From a virus, in the IMG/VR virus record IMGVR_UViG_3300025896_003791, positions 1 to 29,483 of that record: a DNA stretch of 29,483 nucleotides, one strand, 5' to 3'. The notes beneath the pieces are model-generated. The model was given only the letters and a program-made list of their open reading frames with translations. It ran no database searches and was not told the origin of the DNA. The position numbers and the translations under genes are program-made. This document shows, piece after piece, positions 16,446-24,790 of the stretch (within the stretch, counting starts at the first letter, position 1; every line of letters starts with the position of its first letter).

Positions 16446-17173
16446 TGCTCGAGACCAACCAGACGCTGGCGCTGGCCCATGCTGCTCGGGAGTTTCCCCG
16501 CGAAGCCTGTGGCTTGCTCGTCATTCACAAGGGCCGGGAGTCCTATGTCCCATGCCGCAATATCGGCGTGGGCACCGACCAGTTTGTGATCCACCCCGAG
16601 GACTATGTGCGCGCCGACCAGCTCGGCGAAATCGTGGGGGTGTTTCACTCTCACCCCAACTTGAGCCCTGAGCCCAGCCAGGCGGACCGTGTGGCCTGCG
16701 AGGCCACGGCGCTGCCCTGGTTCATCGCGAGTTTCCCGGCGGGGCAGTGGATTGAGCTTCGCCCGCAAGGCTACGCTGCACCCTTGGTCGGACGCGAGTG
16801 GTCGCATGGCGTGCTTGATTGCTACTCGTTGATCCGGGACTGGTACGACCAAGAGCGCGGCATCGATCTGCCGGATTTCACCCGCTTTGACGAGTGGTGG
16901 AAGCGTGGCGAAAACCTGTACCTCGACAACTTCGCTGGCGCAGGCTTTCATGTGGTGGAGCCAGGTGAAATGAATTTGGGTGATGTCCTGCTGATGCAGG
17001 TCGCATCGCCCGTACCCAACCACGCCGCAATCTACCTGGACGATGGCCTGATCCTTCATCACCTGCAGGGCAGGCTCTCCAGCCGGGATGTGTATGGCGG
17101 CTACTGGCAAAAGATCACCACCCACACCTTGAGACACGAGTTCCTGCATGGTCACGATCCTTCTTCTCGGTGA
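16445..17173 (+). CDS. Tail tip peptidase, lambda gpK-like (JAMM + NlpC/P60)
   Basis: 242 aa with two domains. Residues 1-115 form an MPN/JAMM domain with the zinc motif HSHP (68-71), Ser 78 and Asp 81, and an upstream Glu 20 in REACG. Residues about 118-235 form an NlpC/P60 domain, with nucleophile Cys 126 (GVLDCYSLIRDWY) and His 193 (PNHAAIYLDDG). Both catalytic sets look intact. The protein probably processes tail-tip components and may cut peptidoglycan during entry. It overlaps the gpI homologue by 26 bases. Confidence 0.95.
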   Translation: MLETNQTLALAHAAREFPREACGLLVIHKGRESYVPCRNIGVGTDQFVIHPEDYVRADQLGEIVGVFHSHPNLSPEPSQADRVACEATALPWFIASFPAGQWIELRPQGYAAPLVGREWSHGVLDCYSLIRDWYDQERGIDLPDFTRFDEWWKRGENLYLDNFAGAGFHVVEPGEMNLGDVLLMQVASPVPNHAAIYLDDGLILHHLQGRLSSRDVYGGYWQKITTHTLRHEFLHGHDPSSR

Positions 17174-17741
17174 ACTGGGCAAGCGCTTCGGGCGACGCCA
17201 CAGGATGGCGGTGGCTTCAGCGGCTGAGGCCGTGCGCGCTTTGTGCGCCAACTTTCCCAGATTCGAGCGGGAGCTGGTGGCCTCGGGTGAGCGCGGGGTG
17301 GGCTACCGGGTGCTGGCTGGGCGTGACGCCTTGAGCCTGGACCGGTTGCACGAGCCCAGTGGCCAGCAACGCATCACTATCGCGCCGGTAGTATCTGGGG
17401 CAGGAGGTAACGGTCTGGGTCAGATCCTCTTGGGCGCTGCCTTGATCGCGGTGTCCTGGTGGAACCCGATGGGCTGGGCTGCAGCGGGCACTTTCCTGTC
17501 CCAGGCCACTTTGTATTCGGTGGGCACATCCATGATTTTGGGAGGTGTGGCCCAGATGATTGCTCCAACGGCCAAGGCGCAGGATCCGTCCGAGCGACCT
17601 GAGAACCAGCCCAGTTATGTCTTCAACGGGGCGGTCAACACCACGGCGCAGGGTCATCCCGTACCCGTGGGTTACGGCCGCCTCATCGTCGGTTCGGCCG
17701 TGATCAGCGCGGGAATTGATGTGGACGAGATCGCAGTATGA
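17148..17741 (+). CDS. Tail assembly protein, lambda gpI-like
   Basis: 197 aa. The N-terminal region (TILLLGELGKRFGRRHRMAV) is the ubiquitin-like fold of the lambda tail assembly I family. A Gly/Ala-rich hydrophobic middle (about residues 85-145) and a C-terminal segment YVFNGAVNTTAQGHPVPVGY with GRLIVGS follow, the same order as in lambda gpI. It is required for tail-tip assembly with K, L and J. The start lies inside the gpK gene and the stop overlaps the J start by ATGA. Confidence 0.93.
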   Translation: MVTILLLGELGKRFGRRHRMAVASAAEAVRALCANFPRFERELVASGERGVGYRVLAGRDALSLDRLHEPSGQQRITIAPVVSGAGGNGLGQILLGAALIAVSWWNPMGWAAAGTFLSQATLYSVGTSMILGGVAQMIAPTAKAQDPSERPENQPSYVFNGAVNTTAQGHPVPVGYGRLIVGSAVISAGIDVDEIAV

Positions 17742-20700
17742 ACACCCCTGAGTCTGGATTGATCATTGGCGCAGGCGGTGGCGGCAAGGGTGGAGGCGGC
17801 AGCGCCCGTGTGGCGCAAGAAGCGCCGGACAGCCTGCGCTCCAAGGCCTACGCCCGGGTGGTGGATCTGGTCTGCGAAGGTGAGATCGAAGGGTTGGCTG
17901 CTGGCCTGCACTCGGTGTACCTCGATGACACCCCGATCCAGAATCCCGATGGGAGCTACAACTTCACGGGGGTCACGCTCGAAACCCGACCCGGCACCCA
18001 GCAGCAAAGCTACGTCCCCGGCTTTTCTTCGGTAGAAAACGAGGTGGCCGTGGGCGTGGAGTGCAAGGCCAACCAGCCGGTGGTGCGAACCATCAACGAC
18101 CCTGATGTGGATGCCGTGCGCATCAAGGTCAGCATCCCAACCCTGACGCTCCAAGACACCACGAACGGAGACCTCAACGGAACCTCTGTCAGCTATGCGA
18201 TCGACGTGCAGGCGCGCGGAGCCGGGTATGTGCAGGTTCTGGCCGACACGGTGTCCGGCAAGACCACCTCACGCTACCAGCGCAGTTACTACATCCCTTT
18301 GACTGGCACCGGTCCCTGGGATGTGCGCCTGCGCCGCATCACTGCCGATTCGACCCAGACCAGCCTACAGAACAAGACGTTTCTGGAGTCCTACACCGAG
18401 GTCATCGAGAGCAAGCTGCGCTACCCCAACAGCGCCCTGATGGCACTGCGGGTGGATGCCTCTCAGTTCACCTCAATTCCTCGGCGCAGCTATGACCTCA
18501 AACTCCTGCGTGTTCGGATCCCCTCGAACTACTTTCCCGAGACCCGGTCGTACACCGGGGTTTGGGACGGGACCTTCAAGGTGGCCTGGACGGACAACCC
18601 AGCCTGGTGCTTTTATGACCTGGTGACAAATACCCGCTACGGACTGGGCAGTTTCATTCCCGAGTCGCAAGTGGACAAGTGGGCGCTGTACCGGGTGGCC
18701 CGCTACTGTGACGAGCTTGTGCCGAATGGCCTGGGCGGCTATGAGCCGCGCTTCACCTGCAACCTGTACCTGCAAAGCCGCGAGCAGGCCTACAAGGTGG
18801 TGCAAGACATGGCTTCGATCTTTCGGGGCATGGCTTATTGGTCCGGCGGTGCCATCACGGTCACGCAGGATGCGCCCCAGGATCCTGTCTACCAATTCAC
18901 GGCTGCCAATGTCCTGGGTGGCGAGTTCGCCTACCAAGGATCGTCCGCCAAGGCTAGGCACACCGTGGCTCTGGTCAGTTGGGTGGATCCTGATGATTTC
19001 TACCGCCAGAAGGTGGAATACGTCGAGGACATAGCGGGCATTGCACGCTATGGTGTGGTGCAGGCCGATGTGGTGGCCATGGGCTGCACCTCTCGTGGCC
19101 AGGCCAACCGGGTGGGCAAGTGGCTGCTGTACTCCGAGCAGTCTGAATCGGAAATCATCACTTTCCGCACGGGGCTGGAAGGCGCTGTTGTTCGTCCCGG
19201 CGATGTCATCAAGGTTGCAGACAGCAGCCGGGGTGGCCTGCGCTTGGGGGGACGCATCGTTGCGGCAACCACGGTAAGCGTCACGCTGGATCAGGACCTT
19301 CCCGCCGGATCTTGGCGCATCTCTGTGCTGCTGCCCACGGGAGCGGTGGAGGAACGCCAAGTCGGATCCCTGTCTGGCCGCACAGTCGGTGTGACCAGCG
19401 CATTCTCTACGGCACCTCAGGTGGGTGCCATCTGGGTGCTGGCCTCCACCCAAGTGGAGACGCAACTGTTCAGGGTGGTGCAGATCGCGGAGAGCGAACC
19501 AGGCATCCATGAGGTCACGGCACTGGCACACAACCCGAGCAAGTACGATGCCATCGAGCGGGGGCTGGCACTGCAGCCGCGCGACATCACGGTGCTTTCA
19601 ACTACGCCGGTGGCCCCTACGGGTCTCACGGTCACTGAGAGTCTTTACCGGGTTAAGGATCAGGCGCTGGTGCTCATTCAGGTGGGCTGGGAGCAGGTCT
19701 TCGGTGCTTTGGAGTACCAGGTGGGCTACCGGGTCAATGGTGGCAATACCATCACCTTGCCCCGCGTCTCCAGCACCTATCTGGAGATTCGTAACGCAGA
19801 GGCCGGGGACTATGTGTTCACCGTGCGGGCCGTAGGGGTGTCCGGCAAGCTTGGGGCTTCGGCCACGCTGAGTCAGGCCATCCTGGGCAAGCTGCAGCCG
19901 CCCGATGATGTGCAGGACTTTTTTGTCCTGCGCCGCACGACCGATTTGATGCTCAGTTGGAGCGCGAACACCGATGCCGACCTGGCCGGGTACGAGGTTC
20001 GCGTTGGCACGGGCTGGGATGCGGGTACTCTGGTTGGGCAGACCGCTGGCACCCAGCTCGTGCATGACCAGAGTGAATCTGGCCAGTACAACTACTTCAT
20101 CCGGGCCTTCGACACCTCGGGCAAGTACAGCCAGCACGTCACCACCTTTCTGTTGACTCTGCTGGCACCTGCTGCGGTTCGACAGTTCGATGTGGTGCAG
20201 TCTGCCAACCGGCTGGAGTTTCGGTGGCTGCCCAATGCCGAGCCCGAGGTGGTTGCCTATGAGCTGCGCGAAGGCACGGCCTGGGACACCTCGATCTTCA
20301 TTGCCGAGGTCAAGTCCAGCAGCTTCACGCTGCCCTCGGGCTTTGATGGTGAGCGCAATTTCTGGATCAAGGCGATCGCATCGCCTGGCATCTACTCTAA
20401 CGATGCCACCTTCGTCTCGACTGTTGTAGCGCAGCCTCAGAATGCCAACCTACTGGTCACCATCGATGCGCAGGCCACCCGGTTTCCCGGGGTGAAGCAT
20501 TTCGCATCGGTGGAGTCGGTCAACAGCTTGGACGTGCTACGCATGGACAGTGGCGTGGCGCAGTCTGAGTATCTGTTCGAGGTGAACCTGCCCACCAGCT
20601 ATCGGGCACAGAACACATTACTGGCCAGTATCGGAGCCACTTTGGACGACCGGGAGACTTGGTCAACGGCGAACTATGTCTGGAGCGGCAATGCGGCCAA

Positions 20701-21247
20701 ACGGCAGTGGACCTATGACGGCGCTCTCAAAAGCATCGAGGCCCGCTTCCAGATGGCGCGCGAAGACACGTTGCAGGCGGGTGAGCTGTATGGCTGGCGT
20801 CTCAATGGGGCACTGGCTGGGTATGGCAACCCCGCGAGCAGTGAAGCCGTTGGCGTGAGCTATGGCGACGGGCGCTACGGCAGCGGGGTACTCATCAAGG
20901 ACACAACACGGGTCTCCTGGGGTGTGAATATTCCGGGGGTGTTCCATGTGAGCTTTTGGTTCATCCCGAACCAGATCACCACATCGGTCATCTGGACAGC
21001 TACTGGGGCCGCAGTGAGCTTGCTTGTCGGGTTCGATGCGGCGGCAGGCAGCTTCTTTCTGGAAGACCACCTGTTCAACCGAATCGTGGTGCCATACCCC
21101 TTGAACGTGAGCGATCGAGTTTGCATTGGCGTGTGTCAGACGGCCACCGAGCGCAGGCTCTTTGTCGGAAAGATGGGCGCAGAGGTTCAAAGCGCAAGCA
21201 GCCCACTGCTTCCCACAGCCGGTTACACGGCACTCAAGCTGTACTGA
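17738..21247 (+). CDS. Central tail-tip / host specificity protein, lambda gpJ-like
   Basis: 1169 aa, close to lambda gpJ in length. It starts with a Gly-rich segment, then DSLRSKAYARVVDLVCEGEI, the standard beginning of J homologues. The hub domains occupy about residues 30-600 (VRIPSNYFP, WDGTFKVAWTDNP, WCFYDLVTNTRYGLG). Three fibronectin-III-like modules follow at about 620-710, 720-805 and 806-900. The C-terminal 150 residues (RYGSGVLI, VSFWFIPNQ, LFVGKMG) read as a LamG/concanavalin-type jelly roll that could bind surface glycans. The protein anchors the central fibre and contacts the receptor. The LamG-like end is inferred. Confidence 0.94.
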   Translation: MNTPESGLIIGAGGGGKGGGGSARVAQEAPDSLRSKAYARVVDLVCEGEIEGLAAGLHSVYLDDTPIQNPDGSYNFTGVTLETRPGTQQQSYVPGFSSVENEVAVGVECKANQPVVRTINDPDVDAVRIKVSIPTLTLQDTTNGDLNGTSVSYAIDVQARGAGYVQVLADTVSGKTTSRYQRSYYIPLTGTGPWDVRLRRITADSTQTSLQNKTFLESYTEVIESKLRYPNSALMALRVDASQFTSIPRRSYDLKLLRVRIPSNYFPETRSYTGVWDGTFKVAWTDNPAWCFYDLVTNTRYGLGSFIPESQVDKWALYRVARYCDELVPNGLGGYEPRFTCNLYLQSREQAYKVVQDMASIFRGMAYWSGGAITVTQDAPQDPVYQFTAANVLGGEFAYQGSSAKARHTVALVSWVDPDDFYRQKVEYVEDIAGIARYGVVQADVVAMGCTSRGQANRVGKWLLYSEQSESEIITFRTGLEGAVVRPGDVIKVADSSRGGLRLGGRIVAATTVSVTLDQDLPAGSWRISVLLPTGAVEERQVGSLSGRTVGVTSAFSTAPQVGAIWVLASTQVETQLFRVVQIAESEPGIHEVTALAHNPSKYDAIERGLALQPRDITVLSTTPVAPTGLTVTESLYRVKDQALVLIQVGWEQVFGALEYQVGYRVNGGNTITLPRVSSTYLEIRNAEAGDYVFTVRAVGVSGKLGASATLSQAILGKLQPPDDVQDFFVLRRTTDLMLSWSANTDADLAGYEVRVGTGWDAGTLVGQTAGTQLVHDQSESGQYNYFIRAFDTSGKYSQHVTTFLLTLLAPAAVRQFDVVQSANRLEFRWLPNAEPEVVAYELREGTAWDTSIFIAEVKSSSFTLPSGFDGERNFWIKAIASPGIYSNDATFVSTVVAQPQNANLLVTIDAQATRFPGVKHFASVESVNSLDVLRMDSGVAQSEYLFEVNLPTSYRAQNTLLASIGATLDDRETWSTANYVWSGNAAKRQWTYDGALKSIEARFQMAREDTLQAGELYGWRLNGALAGYGNPASSEAVGVSYGDGRYGSGVLIKDTTRVSWGVNIPGVFHVSFWFIPNQITTSVIWTATGAAVSLLVGFDAAAGSFFLEDHLFNRIVVPYPLNVSDRVCIGVCQTATERRLFVGKMGAEVQSASSPLLPTAGYTALKLY

Positions 21248-21279
21248 ACCTAAACCTGAATCCTCATCACCACCACGCC

Positions 21280-21316
21280 GGGCGTTGCATCGAAAGGTGC
21301 AGCGCCCGTTTTGTTT
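21280..21316 (+). terminator. Rho-independent-type terminator after J
   Basis: GGGCGTTGCA (21280-21289) pairs with TGCAGCGCCC (21298-21307), 10 pairs with one G-T, around an 8-base loop, followed by GTTTTGTTT. It lies between the J stop and the next fibre gene's start. Confidence 0.7.
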
Positions 21317-21334
21317 AAAGAAACGGAATACTCC

Positions 21335-21781
21335 ATGATTGAAGAAGGCATGAGCATCAAGGGCTCGATCACGCTGCTGCTGGCCAAGCCCACGGGCGAA
21401 GTCGAGGTGATCCACAAGGACAACATCATCGTCAACGGCGGCTTCGACTTCGTGGCCGATGCGATTGGCAATTCGGCCAGTCGCCCTGGGGTTATGGGAT
21501 GGATCGCAGTGGGTACCGGCACCACTGCTGCTGCTGCCACGCAGACTGCGATGGTCACCGAGATCAAGCGCAACGCGGCCACCTACGCCCACACTGCGGG
21601 CACCAAGGTGTTCACCTTCACAGCCAGCTACGCAGCCGGTGACGCTACTGGGGCGCTCACGGAAGCAGGTGTCTTCAATGCCGCTTCGGCGGGCATCATG
21701 TTTGACCGAGTGGTCTTCCCTGTGGTGAACAAGGGTGTGGACGACAGCCTGACTGCCGTCTTCACCTTCACCATGAGCTGA
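21335..21781 (+). CDS. Tail-fibre-associated structural protein (148 aa)
   Basis: A TTG at 21311 would extend it by 8 residues but lies inside the terminator T run, so the ATG at 21335 is used; ATG 21350 is a second option. The sequence SIKGSITLLLAKPTGEVEVI, then KDNIIVNGGFDFVADAIGN and GWIAVGTGTTAAA, resembles a small family of phage tail-fibre or baseplate-type proteins found downstream of J in betaproteobacterial prophages. It is beta-rich with no membrane segment. It is probably an adaptor or accessory fibre protein. Confidence 0.75.
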   Translation: MIEEGMSIKGSITLLLAKPTGEVEVIHKDNIIVNGGFDFVADAIGNSASRPGVMGWIAVGTGTTAAAATQTAMVTEIKRNAATYAHTAGTKVFTFTASYAAGDATGALTEAGVFNAASAGIMFDRVVFPVVNKGVDDSLTAVFTFTMS

Positions 21782-21794
21782 TCGGGCATTTGAG

Positions 21795-22985
21795 ATGGCC
21801 GAGACCGTCAACGTTTCCAGTTCTCCAGGGGCGAACTACACCTGGACGTCCGGCAAGTTCGCCTGGAGCAGCGCCACGGCAGGCAAGAACTGGTCATCGG
21901 CTTACCCTGCTGTGTATGCCCTGAGCGTGGCCACGGATCTGAGCTTTGCCGAGTTGGTCCAGAAACTGGGCATCAAGCGCAGTTCCGAAAACCTGACGTT
22001 CTCGGAAAAGCCCAGCCGCACTGTGGCGCTCAACAAGTTCGAGACCCTGAACTTCGTGGAGACCTACACCGACCTGATCGCCTTTGTCCTGCGCTTCGTC
22101 GAGTCGCTGACCTTCTCGGAAAAGTACGCCCGCTCTGGCAGCAAGGCCGTGTTCGAGGTGTTTCAGGTGGGGGAGGGATTGGCGCGGCAGCTGGTATGGC
22201 GCAAATACGAGACGCTGGCGCTGGCCGAGACCTACACCGACCTCATTGCGTTCATCCTGAGGGTCTCCGAGAGTTTCAGCCTGGCCGAGAAACCCGCCAA
22301 GGGGATGACCAAGGCTCAGGCTGAGAGCTTTGGCATGAGCGACACGCTGGCCAAGTCTCAGGTCAAACGCATCTCGGAAGCGGTCAGCTTTGCCGAAGCG
22401 CTGGGGCGTACCGTCGCATATCGGCGGTCCATCAATGAAGGCTTTGCGATTGGCGAGGCACTCAAGCGTGCCCAGACGCTCAAACTCAGTGAAGTCTTTG
22501 GCTTGGCCGAGCAGTACCGTCGCCGGGCCAACGGTGTCATTAGCGACATGATCGTTGCCAGCACCGAGATCACCGAGCAGGACTTCATGGACATCCTGGA
22601 GTCCGGTCATCCCCCCGGGTACTCCAACTTCCGGGATTTCATCCAGGGCGACTACACCTACCAGCGGGCGCTTTTCAGGGCGATCCTGACTTCCAGCAAT
22701 GCCGACCGTGGCTACATCGATGGCTTGAGGGTGACGGTGGACGTTCCCGATGTCTTTGATCGGGGCACGGCGCAGGTGGTCACAGCCGCCAATGGCGTGA
22801 CCGTGGTGTTCACCAGGCAGTTCCGCGTGGCACCTGAAGTCACGCTGACCTTCAAAGGCGGCACCACGGTATCCGTCCCCCGAATCCTGGGTTCAGTCAC
22901 CACCACCGGCTTTACCGCTGTCCTTGAAAACACCTCTGGTACGCGAGTGACCGGGGCCATCTCCTGGGTCGCACAGGGTTACTGA
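21795..22985 (+). CDS. Repeat-containing tail fibre protein (396 aa)
   Basis: Residues about 45-245 consist of degenerate 18-19-residue units with the pattern E-(S/T)-L-x-(F/L)-x-E followed by a basic stretch. Two successive 56-residue super-repeats (81-136 and 137-192) share KxETL and ETYTDLIAF. This reads as a fibre shaft. The C-terminal 80 residues (FDRGTAQVVTAANGVTVVF, FRVAPEVTLTFKGG, ending AISWVAQGY) form a beta-sandwich typical of tail-fibre tips that contact carbohydrate. It sits 13 bases after the previous gene. The tip function is inferred. Confidence 0.8.
   Translation: MAETVNVSSSPGANYTWTSGKFAWSSATAGKNWSSAYPAVYALSVATDLSFAELVQKLGIKRSSENLTFSEKPSRTVALNKFETLNFVETYTDLIAFVLRFVESLTFSEKYARSGSKAVFEVFQVGEGLARQLVWRKYETLALAETYTDLIAFILRVSESFSLAEKPAKGMTKAQAESFGMSDTLAKSQVKRISEAVSFAEALGRTVAYRRSINEGFAIGEALKRAQTLKLSEVFGLAEQYRRRANGVISDMIVASTEITEQDFMDILESGHPPGYSNFRDFIQGDYTYQRALFRAILTSSNADRGYIDGLRVTVDVPDVFDRGTAQVVTAANGVTVVFTRQFRVAPEVTLTFKGGTTVSVPRILGSVTTTGFTAVLENTSGTRVTGAISWVAQGY
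22059..22260 (+). repeat. Direct repeat within fibre gene (56-codon period)
   Basis: The ETYTDLIAF coding stretch at 22059 recurs with near-identical DNA at 22227, exactly 168 bases later. This marks a recent duplication within an older, diverged protein repeat. Confidence 0.75.
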
Positions 22986-22996
22986 AGAGAAACCAA

Positions 22997-23923
22997 ATGC
23001 AGAACTACACCGAAATCCCATCCTCCACGACGCTCTCGGATTCCTTGTCCCAGATCCTGAACAACGACAAGACGGCGCTCTCACTCTCCAGTGGCACTTC
23101 CTTTCCGACGGTGAACCTACAGCAAGGCATGCCGTGTTTCAGGACCGATGAGCAAAAGCTCTACGTCCTCACCGTGGTCAGCCCCGCCACTTGGAAGATG
23201 GTCATTGACCTGTCGGCCACAGTGGGCAAGGTGGCCAATGCAGACCTGCTCGATGGCATTGACTCGACAGGCTTCGCGCTGGCTGGGCATAACCACGATG
23301 CTGCCTATGCCGCGCTGGGACACAACCACAACGCTGCGTACCTGGGCATCACGGCCAAGGCAGCCGACGCCGATAAGCTCGATGGCTACGACTCCACAGC
23401 CTTTGTGCGCTCGGTCAACGGCTATGGGCCGGATGTGAATGGAAATTCCACCGTGCCGATCGACCTGTCCAGCCGCGTGGCCAAATCCGGAGACACCATG
23501 TCCGGCACGCTGACGGTGCCACGCCTGCAGATCTCCAGTACGGCCAATTACCTGGACATGGTGGACCAGGACTGGGGTACTCGCTTCTTGCACCACAACC
23601 AGGGACTCATGGGATTTCTGAAATCCGATGGCAACTGGGACATGTACATGAACAACAGTGGCCAGATGTGGACCGCCAATTACGGCTGGCTGCACGACTA
23701 TTTTTTCAGTGCAGTCAGCAACTGCTTTCGGAGTTCAAACCCGAGCGCAGGTTGGCAAGGAGCACCGAATTGCACGGCCAATACCGGTGACTACTACAAC
23801 TGCGGCGACTTTGCCCCCTATTCCGGCATCTACATGCTTCGACTCGTTGACGGTGGTTCAACGATCAGCTTTGGATCACAAACCACTCGCTACAACTGCA
23901 ATTGCGATTGCAACTGCTGCTGA
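22997..23923 (+). CDS. Tail fibre protein with Cys-rich C-terminal tail (NCNCDCNCC)
   Basis: 308 aa. The N terminus (MQNYTEIPSSTTLSDSLSQI) is an attachment-type segment. The middle has two shaft repeats, NADLLDGIDSTGF and DADKLDGYDSTAF, separated by GHNHDAAYAALGHNHNAAY, as in many phage tail fibres. AKSGDTMSGTLTVP (162-175) is a standard fibre collar motif. The C-terminal domain from about 176 contains Cys 243, 259 and 269. The last nine residues (300-308) alternate Asn/Asp with Cys and end in Cys-Cys. The stop codon overlaps the next gene's GGAGG ribosome-binding site, linking it to the maturase operon. The tail is probably metal-binding or the substrate of downstream modifying enzymes. Confidence 0.88.
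   Translation: MQNYTEIPSSTTLSDSLSQILNNDKTALSLSSGTSFPTVNLQQGMPCFRTDEQKLYVLTVVSPATWKMVIDLSATVGKVANADLLDGIDSTGFALAGHNHDAAYAALGHNHNAAYLGITAKAADADKLDGYDSTAFVRSVNGYGPDVNGNSTVPIDLSSRVAKSGDTMSGTLTVPRLQISSTANYLDMVDQDWGTRFLHHNQGLMGFLKSDGNWDMYMNNSGQMWTANYGWLHDYFFSAVSNCFRSSNPSAGWQGAPNCTANTGDYYNCGDFAPYSGIYMLRLVDGGSTISFGSQTTRYNCNCDCNCC
23894..23920 (+). other. Candidate modification core: NCNCDCNCC at fibre C terminus
   Basis: Nine codons (AAC TGC AAT TGC GAT TGC AAC TGC TGC) end directly at the stop. Five cysteines in nine residues, alternating with Asn/Asp, are unlike the rest of the fibre and resemble a RiPP core peptide. It lies upstream of a radical SAM/SPASM gene in the same transcript. Role inferred from context. 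Confidence 0.6.
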
Positions 23924-23932
23924 GGAGGGAAT

Positions 23933-24790
23933 ATGAAGCTCTATATCGGCAACAAAAATCCCCCGTTCGCACTGGATGTGGGGTTGGATGGATCAAGTCT
24001 TTCCTTCTGTGTTCGCGCCATCATGCAACGTGAGTTTATAGGTGATCCAGCGAAAGACCACGCTAATGGTGGCAAGTTTTTTGACCAATCATTGATCTCC
24101 GAATGGCGCGGTGACTTCGGGGTATTTGGGGAACCGATTTGTCAACGGACCTTGGATCTGAACTCGCTGCGGCAGCATGCAGAGTTTTCGGATCACGCCA
24201 GTTTCATGCTTTATGCACCAGTCGGCGTCATGGAGCGGTACGGAACGCCAGCGGGGTTTTTCCAGCAGACGTCCAATCTTTATGCGGCTACTTTGGCGTC
24301 CAAGATGGATGCACAGGCTTATCACGCAACGGTACTGCAGACTCATCCGTTGGGACACATTCTGGTGCCATTCAAGTCCTCTCCGCTTGAGGACTGGACT
24401 CTCGGATTCAACGTGTTTTCTCCCGAGTTGATCAAAGCCGGGCGGGACATCGAGGTTGTCCCAGCGATCACGCTGGCGTTGGTGCGCGAGGAAACGCTGC
24501 CTGTTGTGCGGTTCGTAGGGGGCAGCTCGGTCAATGCCGAGGTCAATTCCGAGGTCTTCATTGAATTCAGGTTGGAGACGCCAGATGGTGTGCCCATCAT
24601 GGACAGGGATGCCGAGGTGTACTTGGAGGCTACTTCGGGGTATCTGGTAAACCGACGTATCAAAACTGTGGGTGGGCAGGGTGCCACCAGTTTCCGACCT
24701 GACGGTATGACTTCGGGAGACAGCTCGAAGATCAAGGTCGGCTTCAAGTATTTCTCCGGTACCGATGACCTGATGGTGAATGTCCTATGA
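23933..24790 (+). CDS. Unknown protein of the fibre-modification operon (285 aa)
   Basis: The ATG follows GAGGAGG, which overlaps the fibre stop. Residues 1 to about 185 are not recognised: a beta-rich start (MKLYIGNKNPPFALDVGLDG), then helical and aromatic stretches with several His and only two Cys (26 and 70). Residues about 190-285 look like an Ig-like/Big_1-type beta-sandwich (VNSEVFIEFRLETPDGVPI, EVYLEATSGYLVNRR, ending IKVGFKYFSGTDDLMV). No signal peptide or membrane segment is seen. It could be a fibre chaperone, a substrate adaptor for the enzymes, or a further virion protein. It overlaps the next gene by ATGA. Confidence 0.7.
   Translation: MKLYIGNKNPPFALDVGLDGSSLSFCVRAIMQREFIGDPAKDHANGGKFFDQSLISEWRGDFGVFGEPICQRTLDLNSLRQHAEFSDHASFMLYAPVGVMERYGTPAGFFQQTSNLYAATLASKMDAQAYHATVLQTHPLGHILVPFKSSPLEDWTLGFNVFSPELIKAGRDIEVVPAITLALVREETLPVVRFVGGSSVNAEVNSEVFIEFRLETPDGVPIMDRDAEVYLEATSGYLVNRRIKTVGGQGATSFRPDGMTSGDSSKIKVGFKYFSGTDDLMVNVL

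Noticed and set aside
18473-19531. 352-aa minus-strand open frame
   Set aside because: Entirely opposite gpJ; no recognisable motif.
20663-21811. 382-aa minus-strand open frame
   Set aside because: Spans the end of J, a terminator and the next fibre gene in antisense; the sequence has no domain-like character.
21900-22530. CRISPR-like periodicity
   Set aside because: The repeats are in-frame, diverged protein repeats in a fibre gene, not identical DNA repeats with unique spacers.
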